DNA of 64,000 nucleotides from Galerina marginata (GCA_023014335.1 JAECYW010000015.1:186001-250000), one strand, 5' to 3'; numbered from the stretch's first letter, positions 34,828-46,391 are shown. A program made the numbers and translations. Notes: generated from the sequence alone by a model not told the origin.

Positions 34828-35445
34828 CAGTGGTGTCACTGACCCGGGTCATGACCGGTCTTGACCCGGTCGGGTCAAAAGAAGCATTTTGACCCCCAAA
34901 AAATCCAGACCCGGTCAAAAAGGGTCATGGGAAACCGGCAAATCGTGTTCCGAACACCGTTTGACCTTGACATCCGTCCGTCGTATGTATTCCTTTTTGT
35001 TCGCTCACTCTGTTCTGTAGTATCATCGCATAATTACTGTCAGTCAAGAATATGAATATTAAGAAATGGATACAAATTAAGCAACCAGTTACAGTAGGCG
35101 GCATTAAAAGGCATCGAGATGCGCGCGAGATGTAGGAAGTTGCAAGAAAGGGCAAAACTTCCGAGAGTCTACCAGTGAGCTCAACTACGTTCGGGTCCTC
35201 AAAGTTGATGTGGTATGCAGGTCCAAAGCATCGCCATTGAAGGCAAAAATGTAAAGGGAAATTGTTGTTCTCTCTGGTTACCTCATAGATTCGAAGGCCA
35301 GAATAGATGTCGCGGATGTAGGCCTACACGTGATTATTTGACCCCCTTGACCTTCGTTGACCTTCGGCCTGACCGAGTCAAAATGATTTGACCCGAAATT
35401 GGGTCTGACCTTCTTGACCCGGTCAAGAGGGTCAAGACACCACTG
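34828..35445. mobile_element. Non-autonomous hAT-type element (MITE), 618 bp
   Basis: The element begins CAGTGGTGTC and ends with the reverse complement GACACCACTG, and it is flanked on both sides by the identical 8-bp sequence GGTGGGTC (34820-34827 and 35446-35453). An 8-bp target duplication with CAGTG-type ends is the signature of hAT transposons. Both ends are packed with subterminal repeats of GACC/GGGTCA words in opposite orientation, typical transposase-binding arrays. Inside there is no transposase reading frame, so it must rely on an autonomous relative elsewhere. The perfect target duplication implies a fairly recent insertion. Confidence 0.88.
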
Positions 35446-35453
35446 GGTGGGTC

Positions 35454-35988
35454 CATTCCGACCCGAGAGACAAGCCAGAGCGGAACTGCCCAAGAACAGC
35501 CCCACGCGTACGGAACCCGTTCACTCTCGGAGTCTCGGGGTGAAGGGTGACATCGACACGAGGCATATGTCCATCACATTTCCTGAAGCTTTGAATTTAA
35601 GCTCCATGGCATGAATGGATGGTGCCTTCTCTCTGATGTGGGCTCATCAAGAGGTTCAAAAACTTCGTTATTACAAGTTGGATGTAAAGGAATTACTACG
35701 TGGTGGAGAGAGCTCCATAAAACTGCTTTAAAAATCCGTTGTTCTGTTGTTGAGGTGTTCAGGAATCAGAAAGCTCCATCCAGGTCCCAATGGAGGAGAA
35801 TGGAGGGGGAGCGACCTAAATATATCCGAGGTCAGGGTCCAGTGACATGTGGGGGTTGTGCTCCAGAAGAAGAAGCGAAAGAACTGTATCGCACCATTCC
35901 TTCTTCTTTTTTTCAAACCAGAAGGTGGTCACCGTCAAGTTGAGGTCTCAGGTCACCCTTTCATCTTGAACCACCACCACCCTGTTTT
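35454..35988. other. Intergenic region, no recognised gene
   Basis: Promoter side of the Ser/Pro-rich gene. A pyrimidine-rich tract (CCTTCTTCTTTTTTTC, about 35900-35915) precedes its start. No other gene seen. Confidence 0.35.
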
Positions 35989-38085
35989 ATGGCGACGACG
36001 ACCATCATGGAGGCCAGCTCGATGACAAGCTCATTCATGCTGCCTGGCATGTCTTCTCCTGAGCCAGACGCCAACGGTCGTGTGGTGAGGTTCGACAACG
36101 AGTGTGTGTTGATACAAGAGGTTATGCAGAAGAGAATGCCTCTGATGCTCACAAAATCGTATTCACTGCCGTTGTGGAGGAGGAAGGGACACCCACTGTC
36201 AGATTCTGACGCTGAAGACGCATCAGGCTCCTCGGCACGGTCACCAAGCCCCGAAGACTCTCGGGTCGTTCTCAAGGTCCCAATACCACTGTTAGTGCTC
36301 GAATAGTCTCCAAATTTCCTTCTCTGACTTCTGAGACACAGATTTAGGAGGAGGTCGTCGCGATCGCCAACGCGGGGCAGATCGGTCTCGTCATCTCCAG
36401 TCGTACCCAAGACGCTTCCTTCGTGCCTTGTCCACCGATCACCATCTATGTCACCCATAATCACCCGGAGTATCCCACTGTCTCCTGTTCGTCGCCCGTC
36501 TCTACCCGTTTACCAACGCCGCAAGGACGAAGTAACGGTACCACTACGCGCATGTTGCGAAGCGTGTGAGCGGATCATGGAGGAGTCTCTCAAGGAAGGA
36601 GAAAGTTGGCAAGAAAAGTTCACAAAGGGTGCCAAACGTCGTCGAAGCGCGAGCCTGGAGACCAACGACATAAACTCCCTTTTCCGCCTGCCATCCCACG
36701 CGAGGACTTCCAGCTTCTCCAAGGAATTTAATGCCCTATCTTCATCTTTGGACAACATAGGAGATTCCTCTCGATACGGATCTACCTCTACCTTTACGCT
36801 CACCGTCGATGAAGTTGATAAACGGAGGAAGTCCCTTGACTTCACTAGAGAACCCCTGGAACCATTTCTCGCGGCCCCACCGTCACCATCCTCGCCTGCC
36901 TTCCCATCCCATGGGTCTCTTTATTCGGGGCATCCTCGACACCCACGTTCAAGACCCCATGAGCGTGAGGCGTCCTCGAATTCTTCCATATCATCTAGTT
37001 CGGCTACAGAGGAGCTGCAACTTCCTGATATCCTGGATCCTCGTCACAGGTTGCGGTCTTCGCCTATCGAAGAAGAGGATGAGGCCCAGCTCTTCCCTCT
37101 CCCATCTCCGAGGCGGTCACCAAGCGGCACTCCATCGCCATCGCCATCTCCCAGAGTGTCTCCTGTCCCGAGTCCAAACGGCTCGACCTCCTGTCTTCCT
37201 GCAGCAGTAGCCAAAGGGCTGGCGGCGTCCGGTCGTTCGGTATCTGCATCATCTTCGAAGGAGAGCGTGGCTTCTAAGAACAACAACTCGTCCCAGGAAA
37301 GCCTACTCAAAGCTTCACTTTCCAGGAAGGGCCCGGCAGCTTATCTCGCGGCGCCAACGATGTCGACCCCGAGGAAGGTCTCTCCCAGTCCGGTGACGAG
37401 TCTGACGAGATCTCCGTCGCCTTTGTCGTCTTCTACTCTGAATGAAATTCCGAATGGGGCTACGACGATGAAGATTTCCACACATGGGTTGAAGATCTCT
37501 ACTGCTGGCGAGAGAACGCCGTCGAGTGCGATGTCTCCGAGAGGCCCTCGTCCGCCTATTTCTGCGACGCGAGAACGTGCTGGGTCTGTGAAAGAGAGTT
37601 CAATGCCGCCGCCACCGCCAGCGAAGGATGACGTTCGGAGGACAGAAGTTGCTCAACCTGTGCCTTTCGTCCCTATCCGCCTCTCTGCTATATCGAAGCC
37701 AACTGAGGCAGTAGTATCAAGACCTCTGGTGCCCCTCCGTCTCTCAACAGTGTCCAGTCCGTCATCCACTTCGTCACCCATCCCTATACCAAGCTCTCAG
37801 ATGTCGCACGCGACTTCCCACTCGAGGCACGCTTCCTCGCCACCGAACCCTTCCTCCTATTCACAATCGCACGTACCTCTCCACACGCGCTCTACTTCCG
37901 CCTCCACAGCCTCACCGACGAGCCCGCAATCCAGTAGCAGGAGCCCGGTTCTTGGATACCAGAAGCGCAAGAACTCGTTCACTCTGCCGTTTATCAAAGC
38001 AGGAGAGGCGCTCCGCGAAGTGAGCGTGGATGTCCTCAAAGGGGTCAGTTCTATCTCCAGCGCGGGTGCGGTTGGTAGTGTATGA
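35989..38085 (+). CDS. Ser/Pro-rich protein of unknown function
   Basis: Two exons (35989-36290 and 36342-38085, intron 51 nt) give 681 residues. The N-terminus has a moderately ordered part (RVVRFDNECVLIQEVMQKR) and an acidic/serine stretch. After the intron, a compact segment VPLRACCEACERIMEESLKE with two close cysteine pairs is followed by a basic GAKRRRSASLE. The rest is disordered Ser/Pro-rich sequence with many SP and RSxS sites, ending in a more ordered QKRKNSFTLPFIKAGEALRE. It looks like a phosphoregulated fungal protein. I do not recognise a named family. Intron joining restores a continuous frame, which supports the gene model. Confidence 0.75.
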
Positions 38086-39055
38086 GTGGGTTGCCTGGGC
38101 TTTGCCTTTCTTCCTAGGTTTTCCGTTGGCATCTGTTCGGGTTTTAGCTCTCGTGCTCTGTTTTGCGACGCCGTTTTTCTTGCAACCGTATACCCGTCCT
38201 TTTGCGACTACCATCACCCCATGTAATAACACTGCGAACGCCTCACCCGTCGTCGACGTCGCTGCCATCAATTTAATTCCTCCAAGCCTCGCTCCGCCAT
38301 GTACCCAATGGCAATGTGCCTTACCCAATACCAGGAAGCAAGCGTACGCCTTGGACCCCGATACCCGTCCATGACTCTTCGACAATCAACACCATACCAC
38401 TCTTTTCCGTTTCTCTGTCTCCACCATTACCAACACCCTGCCACATAAATATCACGTATTATTATGACTTTTTACGACACTCCACCTTCCGAGCTCAGGT
38501 TCGGCTCAGCTTAGGACCCGAAACAAAGCGTCCTCATCTTCTTCTAACATCCATCCGCTTTTTACCTCAAGTTCTTTCTGTTTTCCTTTTCGCATCCACC
38601 TACTGAAGCTAGTATGAACACAATCAACCAACCAACCAATCTTCCGCTGTCGCACCTTTCCACAACTCCTTGGAAACTCCTGCGACAACCAACTTTCTCT
38701 CCACCTAATTCTCTCGCAGTGCCTAATGACGATGCATTACGACCATCCACCTGCACTTTCTCAACATCCATTCAATGTTCGTCTAGCGATACATAACTGC
38801 CTGTACAATGATATAATTTGATGTCCGCAGTGCTTTTGGAACTTCCATCTTTCAAACTTTGCGACTAGTGGACTAGACTTGAGGTTTCCCCCGTTTTTAA
38901 GTCAACGAAAGCTCGAAACGAGATACGCTGGCCTTCAAAGCTCCGTGACGGGCTAAACATACCAAATGAGGATGTTTTATGACCGTCGACGAGTGTGTCT
39001 AGGTGGTTCATACCCTGGTTACACAACGAGCGTCATCATACACTTTCATTGAGTC
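38086..39055. other. Intergenic region, no recognised gene
   Basis: Probably the 3' untranslated region of the Ser/Pro-rich gene followed by spacer. No further gene supported. Confidence 0.35.
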
Positions 39056-40860
39056 ATGTCTTGCCAGATCCACTTTTCACAGCTCGCCCAAAAAATTGTT
39101 GACAAATGCTATGCGTTCGATGAAGAAGACTCAATCGACGCTGGCCCTTTGCGAGCTTGCACTTTAACCTGCCAAACACTCCTTTCGGCCTCTCAGCCCG
39201 TCATATTTTCGAAGATTAGTATCTTAGAGGATCGCAAATACGAGCCCAGGCAAGCGAGGAGATTGCCAACTCGTCGCATATACGATTTGCATGCAATCTT
39301 GCAGCAGGAGCCACACTTAGCCGATTATGTTCGGAAGCTCTATCTGGGTGTTACTCACCAGGGCAGGAACAGGCCATCTCAAAACCGCCATTTCGTACAG
39401 TCATCCACCGGCCAATGTTACACTGAAAGTTAAAAATCAAAATGAAAATTTTTCATCGCACTTTTTCCCAATAAAAACCATATGATAATTCTTTATAATT
39501 CTGTTAGTTCCTTCAGTCAAAATTTCAGGTGATCTTATTCACTTCTCGCAAAGTTATTCCCAAAACACTGGTGTAACACTGAGTAGTGAGCCAATTTGCG
39601 GCACTTTGTGTTCGCCATTCCTCAGTCAATTTTTATTCGTTCCCTCTGAAATTTTACAAGGTAATAGAGAACGTATACAGCTCACAGGAAAATTTTATTT
39701 CATCAAAAAAGACCCATTTTTGGCTGAGTTATGAAGGTGTAACACTCAGTGGTGGCGTAACATTAGCCGGTGGATGACTGTATATATTCTGCAATGCAGT
39801 CAAACAACAAAACCCATCATAATTTACTACGTATGTCTCTCCAATTCCCTGAATCTGCACCAATCTAATACTTTCTTTGGTCATAAAATGTAGAGCATTT
39901 TCGGTCTCCCCACCAGATATTGTCAAGCTTTCAGAGGCGTGTTCTTTGCACCTGTAGGATGTTGATATTAAATTGGTGGAATCGACCCTTTTTCGGCGTT
40001 CTTTGGCATCCTCACCGAAATAAAATCAAACCAGTCAATTTGGCCATCCAAGTTACAATCGAAAGCATGGCCACGCTGGAATCGTTCTTCTGTGGAGAAT
40101 GGAACCCTCGACACACATTGGACCAGAACGTTGTCCGGAAAACCTTACCGCTTTCATCTTAGCCTGATCTATTATGTCCTGTCGAAGGATTTTAGCTTGA
40201 CGGCATCTCTTGACATTCCAAGCCTTCCTTGGAAGAGTGTAAATCCACTTTCGAGAGTGTTGTGCAATGTAGACGACTCAATCTCGACAACGCGACCCAA
40301 TCCGAGTCACGCTAGAAGTTCTCCATGCCATTCCTCCGTCTCTCTGGAATACAGAATACACCATCGTTGGCTATTCTCGGGAAAACAATTGCATACTCTT
40401 CGACTATTTCATCCATATTATGCAGTGGATCTGGAACCGTCATGCCATCCAGACTCTTCGGCCATATCCATCAGTTCGAGGTTACCCTGCTCGCTGCCAA
40501 CACAAAGCATACTGGAACTTTCGCATTATCGAATCGTGTGCGGTAGTCCTAGAAGAATTCCACCGAAACAGACCATTTCCCGAACTCTAGAACTTGCTCT
40601 GAACAATTACCGGCAACAGTAATATCAGAAGCTTAGCTCTGAATCCATAGTGGGCAATCGAGAATACAGACGACTTCCCACCCTTTTCGATGTCAAGTGG
40701 GAACTTCTAGCATTGCAACTATCCAGGATCGCTTTGGACAAACCACTTGAGGATTATCTCGACATAGATTATTTTCACGCGCCTAATGGCCAAGAAAAGC
40801 CTCTGAAAAGGCCGTCCTAGTCCAACTCCTAGAGCAAATCCACCTAGAACAGTGCAAAAT
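39056..40860 (+). pseudogene. F-box-family pseudogene disrupted by a MITE
   Basis: The first part (39056-39397) reads an F-box-like N-terminus: CTLTCQTLLSASQPVIFSKI and LHAILQQEPHLADYVRKLYL, the helix-strand pattern of agaricomycete F-box-like proteins. A 383-bp MITE is inserted at codon level at 39398. Farther on, homologous-looking pieces recur in shifting frames, ending with KWELLALQLSRIALDKPLED and a DYFHAPNGQEK stretch near 40690-40800. A one-base frame change follows at about 40805-40812, after which the other frame reads AVLVQLLEQIHLEQC. Several stops and frameshifts make this a pseudogene even without the insertion. Confidence 0.6.
39398..39780. mobile_element. Tc1/mariner-type MITE, 383 bp
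   Basis: Both ends carry the inverted repeat CAGTCATCCACCGGC followed by (C/T)AATGTTAC, 24 bp with one mismatch. The element is flanked by the dinucleotide TA on each side (39396-39397 and 39781-39782), the target duplication of Tc1/mariner/pogo transposons. Internally, GTGTAACACT words near 39571 and 39738 echo the ends. It has no transposase frame. It sits inside the F-box-family pseudogene. Confidence 0.88.
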
Positions 40861-41439
40861 AAATCCACTTTCGACAGGCTATTCGTGGACCGCGGTAAAC
40901 GCCTTAACCTGCCGGAAAGGCCTCAAATCACCATCGAAATGCTTCTTATTTTTTCAGAGTCCAGACTACTCCGATGTAGAGGGTCACTAGTCACTAGTCA
41001 CTACTCACCTCGATGTCCAGATTCTGCTTAAATTTGGACGAAACTTAGGCAGTCTTCTATCCTAAGCTACTAGTATACAGTGCTCACATCGTATTGAATT
41101 TTCGACATGGCACCTCGATAATCCTGTATGGCCAATTGGATAGTTCTGTCGCTGTGGCTATTTAGGGTCTCTCTACCTTTCCACTTCAAAAGTTGAGGTC
41201 GAATTCAGTAGGCATAAAAATACCGGCCCGGGAGCACGTCCTCGGGCTCGCCGTCCGGTGCCGCAGCTCGTAGGCAGTGCTTGACGGTTATGTGTTTTCG
41301 ACTCATACTCTCTACTATAATCATCCGCAATTTTATCAGAAGGACTTCCATCTCTCAACAATCGTCCCTTCGCGTCAACAGCTTTCCAGAGTTATCTATA
41401 CTATTACCAGCATCCAGGACCAAATCGTCCTTTGTATCA
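40861..41439. other. Spacer with promoter of the next gene
   Basis: No gene recognised. The triplicated word AGTCACTAGTC at about 40985-41003 is a small local repeat. Confidence 0.35.
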
Positions 41440-42012
41440 ATGGATTCAAATCAATCGAAAGCCAAAGGCCCAGGGGCCCTTCCAACCCCCTCCAGACCAA
41501 CAGCGCCGAGGCGCCAGATAGCATTTATATCGGGACCCCTGGAGGCAAATGAAGAATACTTCAACATGCACTACCTTCCCAAGCTCCGTGACGCCGTCGA
41601 CAAAGGCCATCTCTTCATCATTGGGCCTTCGCGCGGGATTGATAGTCTCAGTTTCGACTATCTGCGCAAGTCTGGCGTCCCAGCGAGCCGAATACGGCTC
41701 TACCTGAACACGAGTGAGGAGACTCGCCTTTCGCGTCACTTTAAGCGCTTCGAGGAGGTCGGCGGGGCACTGGTCATAGTGAAAGGCAGCCATACAGAGA
41801 GAGACGAGGCGATGACCCGTGCAAGCCACTACGACATCCTCAGGTATCGGACGGAAGAGGAATGTCGTGCGCTTTATGGCGCATCGTATAGGCCCCGCAT
41901 TAGTGGGACACAGAAGAATGAAATTCGGAGGAACGCTGGAATTGGGTTGGTATGGCCTGACCCAGGAAACAAGCCTGTCGAACTGCTGCCGTTAAAGGAC
42001 ACCAAAGCATAG
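41440..42012 (+). CDS. Conserved Rossmann-like protein of unknown function (SLOG/nucleoside-processing type?)
   Basis: An intronless 190-residue frame. After a basic, proline-rich N-terminus, QIAFISGPLEANEEYFNMHY, LRDAVDKGHLFIIGPSRGID and SLSFDYLRKSGVPASRIRLY form a beta-alpha Rossmann pattern with a glycine-containing phosphate-loop-like GPSRGID. VGGALVIVKGSHTERDEAMT and SHYDILRYRTEEEC follow. The layout is like nucleoside 2-deoxyribosyltransferase or SLOG-family folds, which bind nucleotides. This is an inference from pattern, not a firm match. An earlier in-frame ATG at 41281 exists but precedes sequence without domain-like features. Confidence 0.65.
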   Translation: MDSNQSKAKGPGALPTPSRPTAPRRQIAFISGPLEANEEYFNMHYLPKLRDAVDKGHLFIIGPSRGIDSLSFDYLRKSGVPASRIRLYLNTSEETRLSRHFKRFEEVGGALVIVKGSHTERDEAMTRASHYDILRYRTEEECRALYGASYRPRISGTQKNEIRRNAGIGLVWPDPGNKPVELLPLKDTKA

Positions 42013-43035
42013 GGACGCAGGATTCCAATTGTGATACCGCTCGACAAGGGTCTTCGACTGGGGACATTCCCTGCATACTATTTCAACCCGTCATAACCTG
42101 AAATGTCGGGTCCCGACACGTTTTGTTTTCTCTTATACCCTCTCTTCATTAAACTTCCAATTACGAGTCAAGGAATCAACGATGTCTTGGTCGAGGACAC
42201 GCAGGAGATAAATCGACAGTCATTTCTTATATTGGTCTGTTTCAATTGACTATGTTTATCTCACAAAGCAATCAACCGTCGTCTTATGTCGGCTCGACAA
42301 ATACGACGACGAGCTCATAGCTAAAGCGCTCAAGGTTGAAGCCTCCGTGCCAATGAGACGGCATAATATTTGAGGTGCCATCGCAACATAGAATCCTGGA
42401 AAGCATGGTCATGGGCAACCCCAGTAACAAACGTCGTATTCGAGCACCAATCCATCTTCAAACCGACTATCTTGGAATCCAATATAACACTGGCGGGCTG
42501 GATATCATATCATACCACGCTTCTTCCACAGCCATGAGGGCTCGTCGAAGTGAAAATGTCAGCTCATACTTTAGTCACTTCGCCCACTGCTAACATGGTG
42601 TTATAGCCTTTTGGTTGAATAGCCTCTCCGGCCTCCCGATATGTATCCCTCAAAGGGGAGGCATCATGATCCTTCACATCCTTCAAGCCTTATCCTCTTG
42701 TCTGGCGCACCGAATTTCCTAGAGGTTCTTTTTACGTTTACACTCGTCAATATAGGTTCCCTTTCGTTACTGTCAACCATCTGCCACTGCTGGACCAAGT
42801 TGATTTTTACGGGTTCAGACTTATTGCTACGTGAAAATGGATGCAGGAGAATCTGCGTTGAATTTACAAGTACAATCATAGTGTCGCAAAAGAAGTCAAA
42901 AGGGTCTTTTAATCGAAAATTTTGTGAGTTTGATTGGGATGCTGTTTCGTTGATTGTTAGAATGTTTGCTGGCTGAGAACGACGACGACACTCACACAAA
43001 TGGCCACCGGGATGATAATATCTCGGTATGGCAGC
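42013..43035. other. Intergenic region, no recognised gene
   Basis: No gene supported. It marks the left boundary of the glycine-rich gene array. Confidence 0.35.
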
Positions 43036-43335
43036 TCAGGAGCGACCAAACCAACCGCCGCCTCCACCACCACCTCCACCGCCGCCGGCGCCGCCCTGTC
43101 CAGGAGCACCAGGAGCACCGGGGGCACCGGGAGCGCCTCCAGCACCGCCCGGAGCACCCGGAGCACCTGGCCCGCCTGGCCCTCCCGGCCCTCCAGGAGC
43201 TCCAGGAGCGCCTCCACCTGATCCCCCGGGGCCACCGGGAGCACCAGGAGCACCCGGCGCACCCGAACCGCCGTTACCCGAACCGCCGTTACCCCCCTTG
43301 CCACCAAAGCCGAAGAACGACATGTCTCTACCCAT
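43036..43335 (-). CDS. Collagen-like Gly-X-Y protein, array member 1
   Basis: A 99-residue frame on the minus strand starting MGRDMSFFGFGGKGG; an inner ATG gives MSFFGFG (43323). The body is Gly-Ala-Pro and Gly-Gly-Pro triplets (GAPGAPGAPGGPGG, GAPGAPGAPGAPGQ), like a short collagen domain with proline in the Y position. A polyglycine run and the end WFGRS follow. There is no signal peptide and no cysteine. A TATAAAAA box lies at 43450-43443, 108 bp before the ATG. The opposite strand is open too, because the repeat lacks stops in several frames, but only this strand has a TATA box and a non-repetitive N-terminus shared in flavour with member 5 (MFGFG). Collagen-like proteins are rare in fungi. 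Function unknown. Confidence 0.65.
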   Translation of the reverse strand: MGRDMSFFGFGGKGGNGGSGNGGSGAPGAPGAPGGPGGSGGGAPGAPGGPGGPGGPGAPGAPGGAGGAPGAPGAPGAPGQGGAGGGGGGGGGGGWFGRS

Positions 43336-43442
43336 TGGTGAGCAAGCACCTTGCGCATTGATTGGAGTCCTGACCTCTTTTAGTATTTGAGAGTGTATTC
43401 GAAATGAGATACGAATGCTGCTTTACCTGGGGAACTGAAGGA

Positions 43443-43450
43443 TTTTTATA
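43443..43450 (-). promoter_or_regulatory. TATA box of array member 1
   Basis: TATAAAAA on the minus strand, 108 bp upstream of the ATG at 43335. Confidence 0.6.
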
Positions 43451-45082
43451 GTCAGGCAAGCATCAACCCCGAATCCATGCTTCAGGGTTTACCCGTTATT
43501 AAGGGGTCGTTTTAGGACAGCAGGAAAGAAGAGGTGATTCTCTCGATCTCGTGGTGGTCAAGAAGGACGTTAGACGGAGTCTTTTAGTGTACCCGAATCA
43601 CTCATCGTCGCAGGTAACCATTTACAACTACAACTCTCACAGATGTTGTCAGCTGAACGATCTATCTGTGGTCGACTTCAGATGAGCTCGTCAAGGTAGA
43701 TGGAGGGTTTGTAGCTTTCGTCTGTCGTGACTGTTTGTAGCAGTGTTGTACCTGGTCTTCTCAACAGACTTCCATTCTCTGTGTTTGAAATGGCGCCAGA
43801 TTGTACGTCAAATATCGCCTTCTTCACTGCCATGGGGTCAGCTGTTAAACGATTTGCATTGTAAGTCGTGGGCTACGCCAGACTCTACCGCTTGTTGGGC
43901 CCAGACTCTTTCATTGAAACTGCAGGGTCTCAGTAGAAAAAGCTAAATTAGTAAACTTGAATCGATCAGAACTGGTTCACTGATGGCTGAACCAGGAATA
44001 CAGGTCGCACTGCACAGCCGTTTGAAGTTTAGGTACTGTTCGTGAGATCCCCGGAAGAAACGAGATAAATGGGTAACAATTGACCCGCGTGTGATCCATT
44101 CTGCGGCCTATGACAAAGGTGTTTAGTCATGTGGTTCTCACATCGCCAGATCGCGTCATTCAGGATAAGCGCCCGATAAGCGCCGACCAATCCCGCTGTA
44201 TTCAGTTATCAGTTTGACATATCCCCCAGATGATATGCGTCGTATGTGCGCAGATTGCCAATTACACTAAATTTGGTAGCTCTTCTCCGTCAGCCATGAT
44301 ATGATATCTTTTGAAAGAAGTTGAGAAGAGAAACTCCAGCACCTCACCGCTCACATCCAAAAATGATGATCTACACCGATCACGAATCGCCGCATGCCCT
44401 CTATTTGTTCCTACTCAGGTCGAAATTAATGCTCCATTCAGTTCGGAAATTAAGGGCATGAGACAGGACCTTTTGAAAACCTTTGAATAGACTTGTTTCA
44501 ATTCGATGAAGGAGCCCCGTAGATGGGATTGCGGAATGGGCATGGACTGAGCGGAAAATCTGGGGGAGAATCTACGACGGAGTTTGTTGCATTCCATCAG
44601 CAGTTTTGGAAGAACGTTACTTCCTGGAGTTGAATCTAGTCCATTTAAATTTGGGACATGGACACTTTTCATATCACGGTTTCGCGAAGAGAGATGACCA
44701 AGGTCTTGAACTTCTATTGCGGAAAAGCTGATTGAAACATTCTCACAAAGAGCCAGCCTTCTGGTAACGGGCTAATTTTCCGTCAAGGCAAGTGTCAAGT
44801 TTGTCAGGTACGAGACTCGTTTATGGCTGATTTTGTCAGCTGAGCGAAATCCTAATCTATCGACCTCTGGCAAAACACCACGCCAGTCTTCCAGGTTTGA
44901 CGTATTCTCTATTGTGAACTCTTATCTCGTTTTATCTAACCTTCTTTGCAAACTGTCAACGCGATTCGGCAGATAGGTTGGCCGACTCCAAACTCGTGGG
45001 GAGGTATGCGCCTTACATCCGACCACGGATGGTTTGCCAGATTTATGATGTCCAAAGAATCTCCCAGGGGCTAGATATTGGG
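43451..45082. other. Spacer between array members 1 and 2
   Basis: No gene recognised. Contains AAGCGCCC at 44167-44174 and AAGCGCC at 44178-44184, a motif pair that recurs near other members of the array. Confidence 0.4.
44167..44184. promoter_or_regulatory. AAGCGCC direct-repeat motif
   Basis: AAGCGCCCGATAAGCGCC, two direct copies 11 bp apart. A similar block, GATAAGCGCCCGTAACGGCC, is at 58391-58410. Candidate cis element shared by the glycine-rich array; function not shown. Confidence 0.35.
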
Positions 45083-45090
45083 TATATAAT
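45083..45090 (+). promoter_or_regulatory. TATA box of array member 2
   Basis: TATATAAT, 65 bp upstream of the ATG at 45155. Confidence 0.65.
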
Positions 45091-45154
45091 GGGCTCGAGG
45101 TCGCTCGTTCAAGATAGGTCCAACACTTAAATCATCTACTGCATAACAATAGCG

Positions 45155-45292
45155 ATGGGTCACTTTAGCATTTGTCCTGGCGGTGGCGGCGGCGGCGGCG
45201 GCGGTGGTGGTGGTGGAGGAGGAGGAGGCGGAGGCGGAGGCGGTGGAGGGGGCGGCGGTGGTGGAGGCGGTGGAGGCGGAGGCGGGTGGTAA
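45155..45292 (+). CDS. Polyglycine micro-protein, array member 2
   Basis: The frame encodes 45 residues: MGHFSICP, then 36 consecutive glycines, then W and a stop. It uses all four glycine codons mixed (GGC, GGT, GGA, GGG), so the run is not a simple triplet slip of one codon. A TATA box is placed 65 bp upstream, as in the other members. No signal peptide. A single cysteine lies before the glycine run. It is too short for most gene finders, and whether it is translated is unproven. The promoter and shared N-terminal logic with neighbours are the support. Confidence 0.55.
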   Translation: MGHFSICPGGGGGGGGGGGGGGGGGGGGGGGGGGGGGGGGGGGGW

Positions 45293-46391
45293 TTCTGTTA
45301 GTCCTGTCCCACCCGTTGATCTTGCACACATTGAACTTACCGCTTCCTACTTGCTAGGTTCGATCCTCCTACCATCGTTTACCTACCAACTTTGACGGGG
45401 CAAATTCACGGACCATTTGGTGAGTTCTGGCATTCAAGTTAAAGCCTTGACTAAATTATTATCACAGGAAACATAAGAAAATCCAAGTCTAAATTGCTTG
45501 TTGTATATTTTTGTATTTCAACTTTTGCGCGTCGGAGAATACATATGACTATTCGGAAACTTCTCGTGATTTGATTAAACTTTTTTTTCTTCCGAATTTG
45601 AGGGAACAGAGAAAGGTGCAAAATTGCTACCATTAGCGCCGTTAATAACATTGTATCCATTGCCTCCGCTGAAAGTCCGCTCCCACATCCCAATTTTTAT
45701 GGGTTTTAGGGCTGCCGGTTTTACCGAACATGATAGAAAGTTTGATTTTAGGAGTAAATATGGAGATGAGCGACGTAGAAAGCGCAGGTGCACCCTCATT
45801 TCTGTTGCCTACTAATTGAATGGCACGTCGCAGCAGTTCAAGTGTTTGCCTGCATATGTTAGACCGTTGGCAATGTGCTGTGCACGAGCTGATTCACCCG
45901 GCCACGAAAATGTCAATTACAACATAAATGAACAAAAAGCCACTGCGAAACAGCTTCGGCATAAATTTCACCGAATGCAGGTCTGTTTACGGATGACGAG
46001 CCTCTCACGAGATTTAAAGTAGTACATTTATTATATGATCCGATATCGCTCACTTTAATTTGAAGACATGGGACTCTTAGGTGCATGGGCACCATGCTGT
46101 TCTCTTGGTATTAATTTTAGCGTGGGCTATACTCCGTAATTATAAAAGCATACGCCCCTAGATGACCCACTAAGTATCATGATCAATACCCTGTGTCATT
46201 TACATCTGGTGAGTACATCTGGTGATCCACGGAATACTTAGTTCGATGGAAGGAGGAAAATTATACATGCGAGAGGAAATAGGACGCTAATAGTGGAAGA
46301 ATCCTTCTACTCCGCAGTCAATCGTACTAGTACCGTGAAGTGTTACCAAGTCCGAGGGTTGATATATTCTCACGTCAACGGGTTTGAGAAT

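Noticed and set aside
43028..43390. Plus-strand proline-rich collagen-like frame over array member 1
   Set aside because: It also reads as Gly/Pro triplets, so this is a close call. The minus strand has the TATA box and a better N-terminus. Left at moderate confidence.
43451..45082. tRNA or small RNA genes in array spacers
   Set aside because: I looked for cloverleaf-like arms and pol III boxes and saw nothing convincing.
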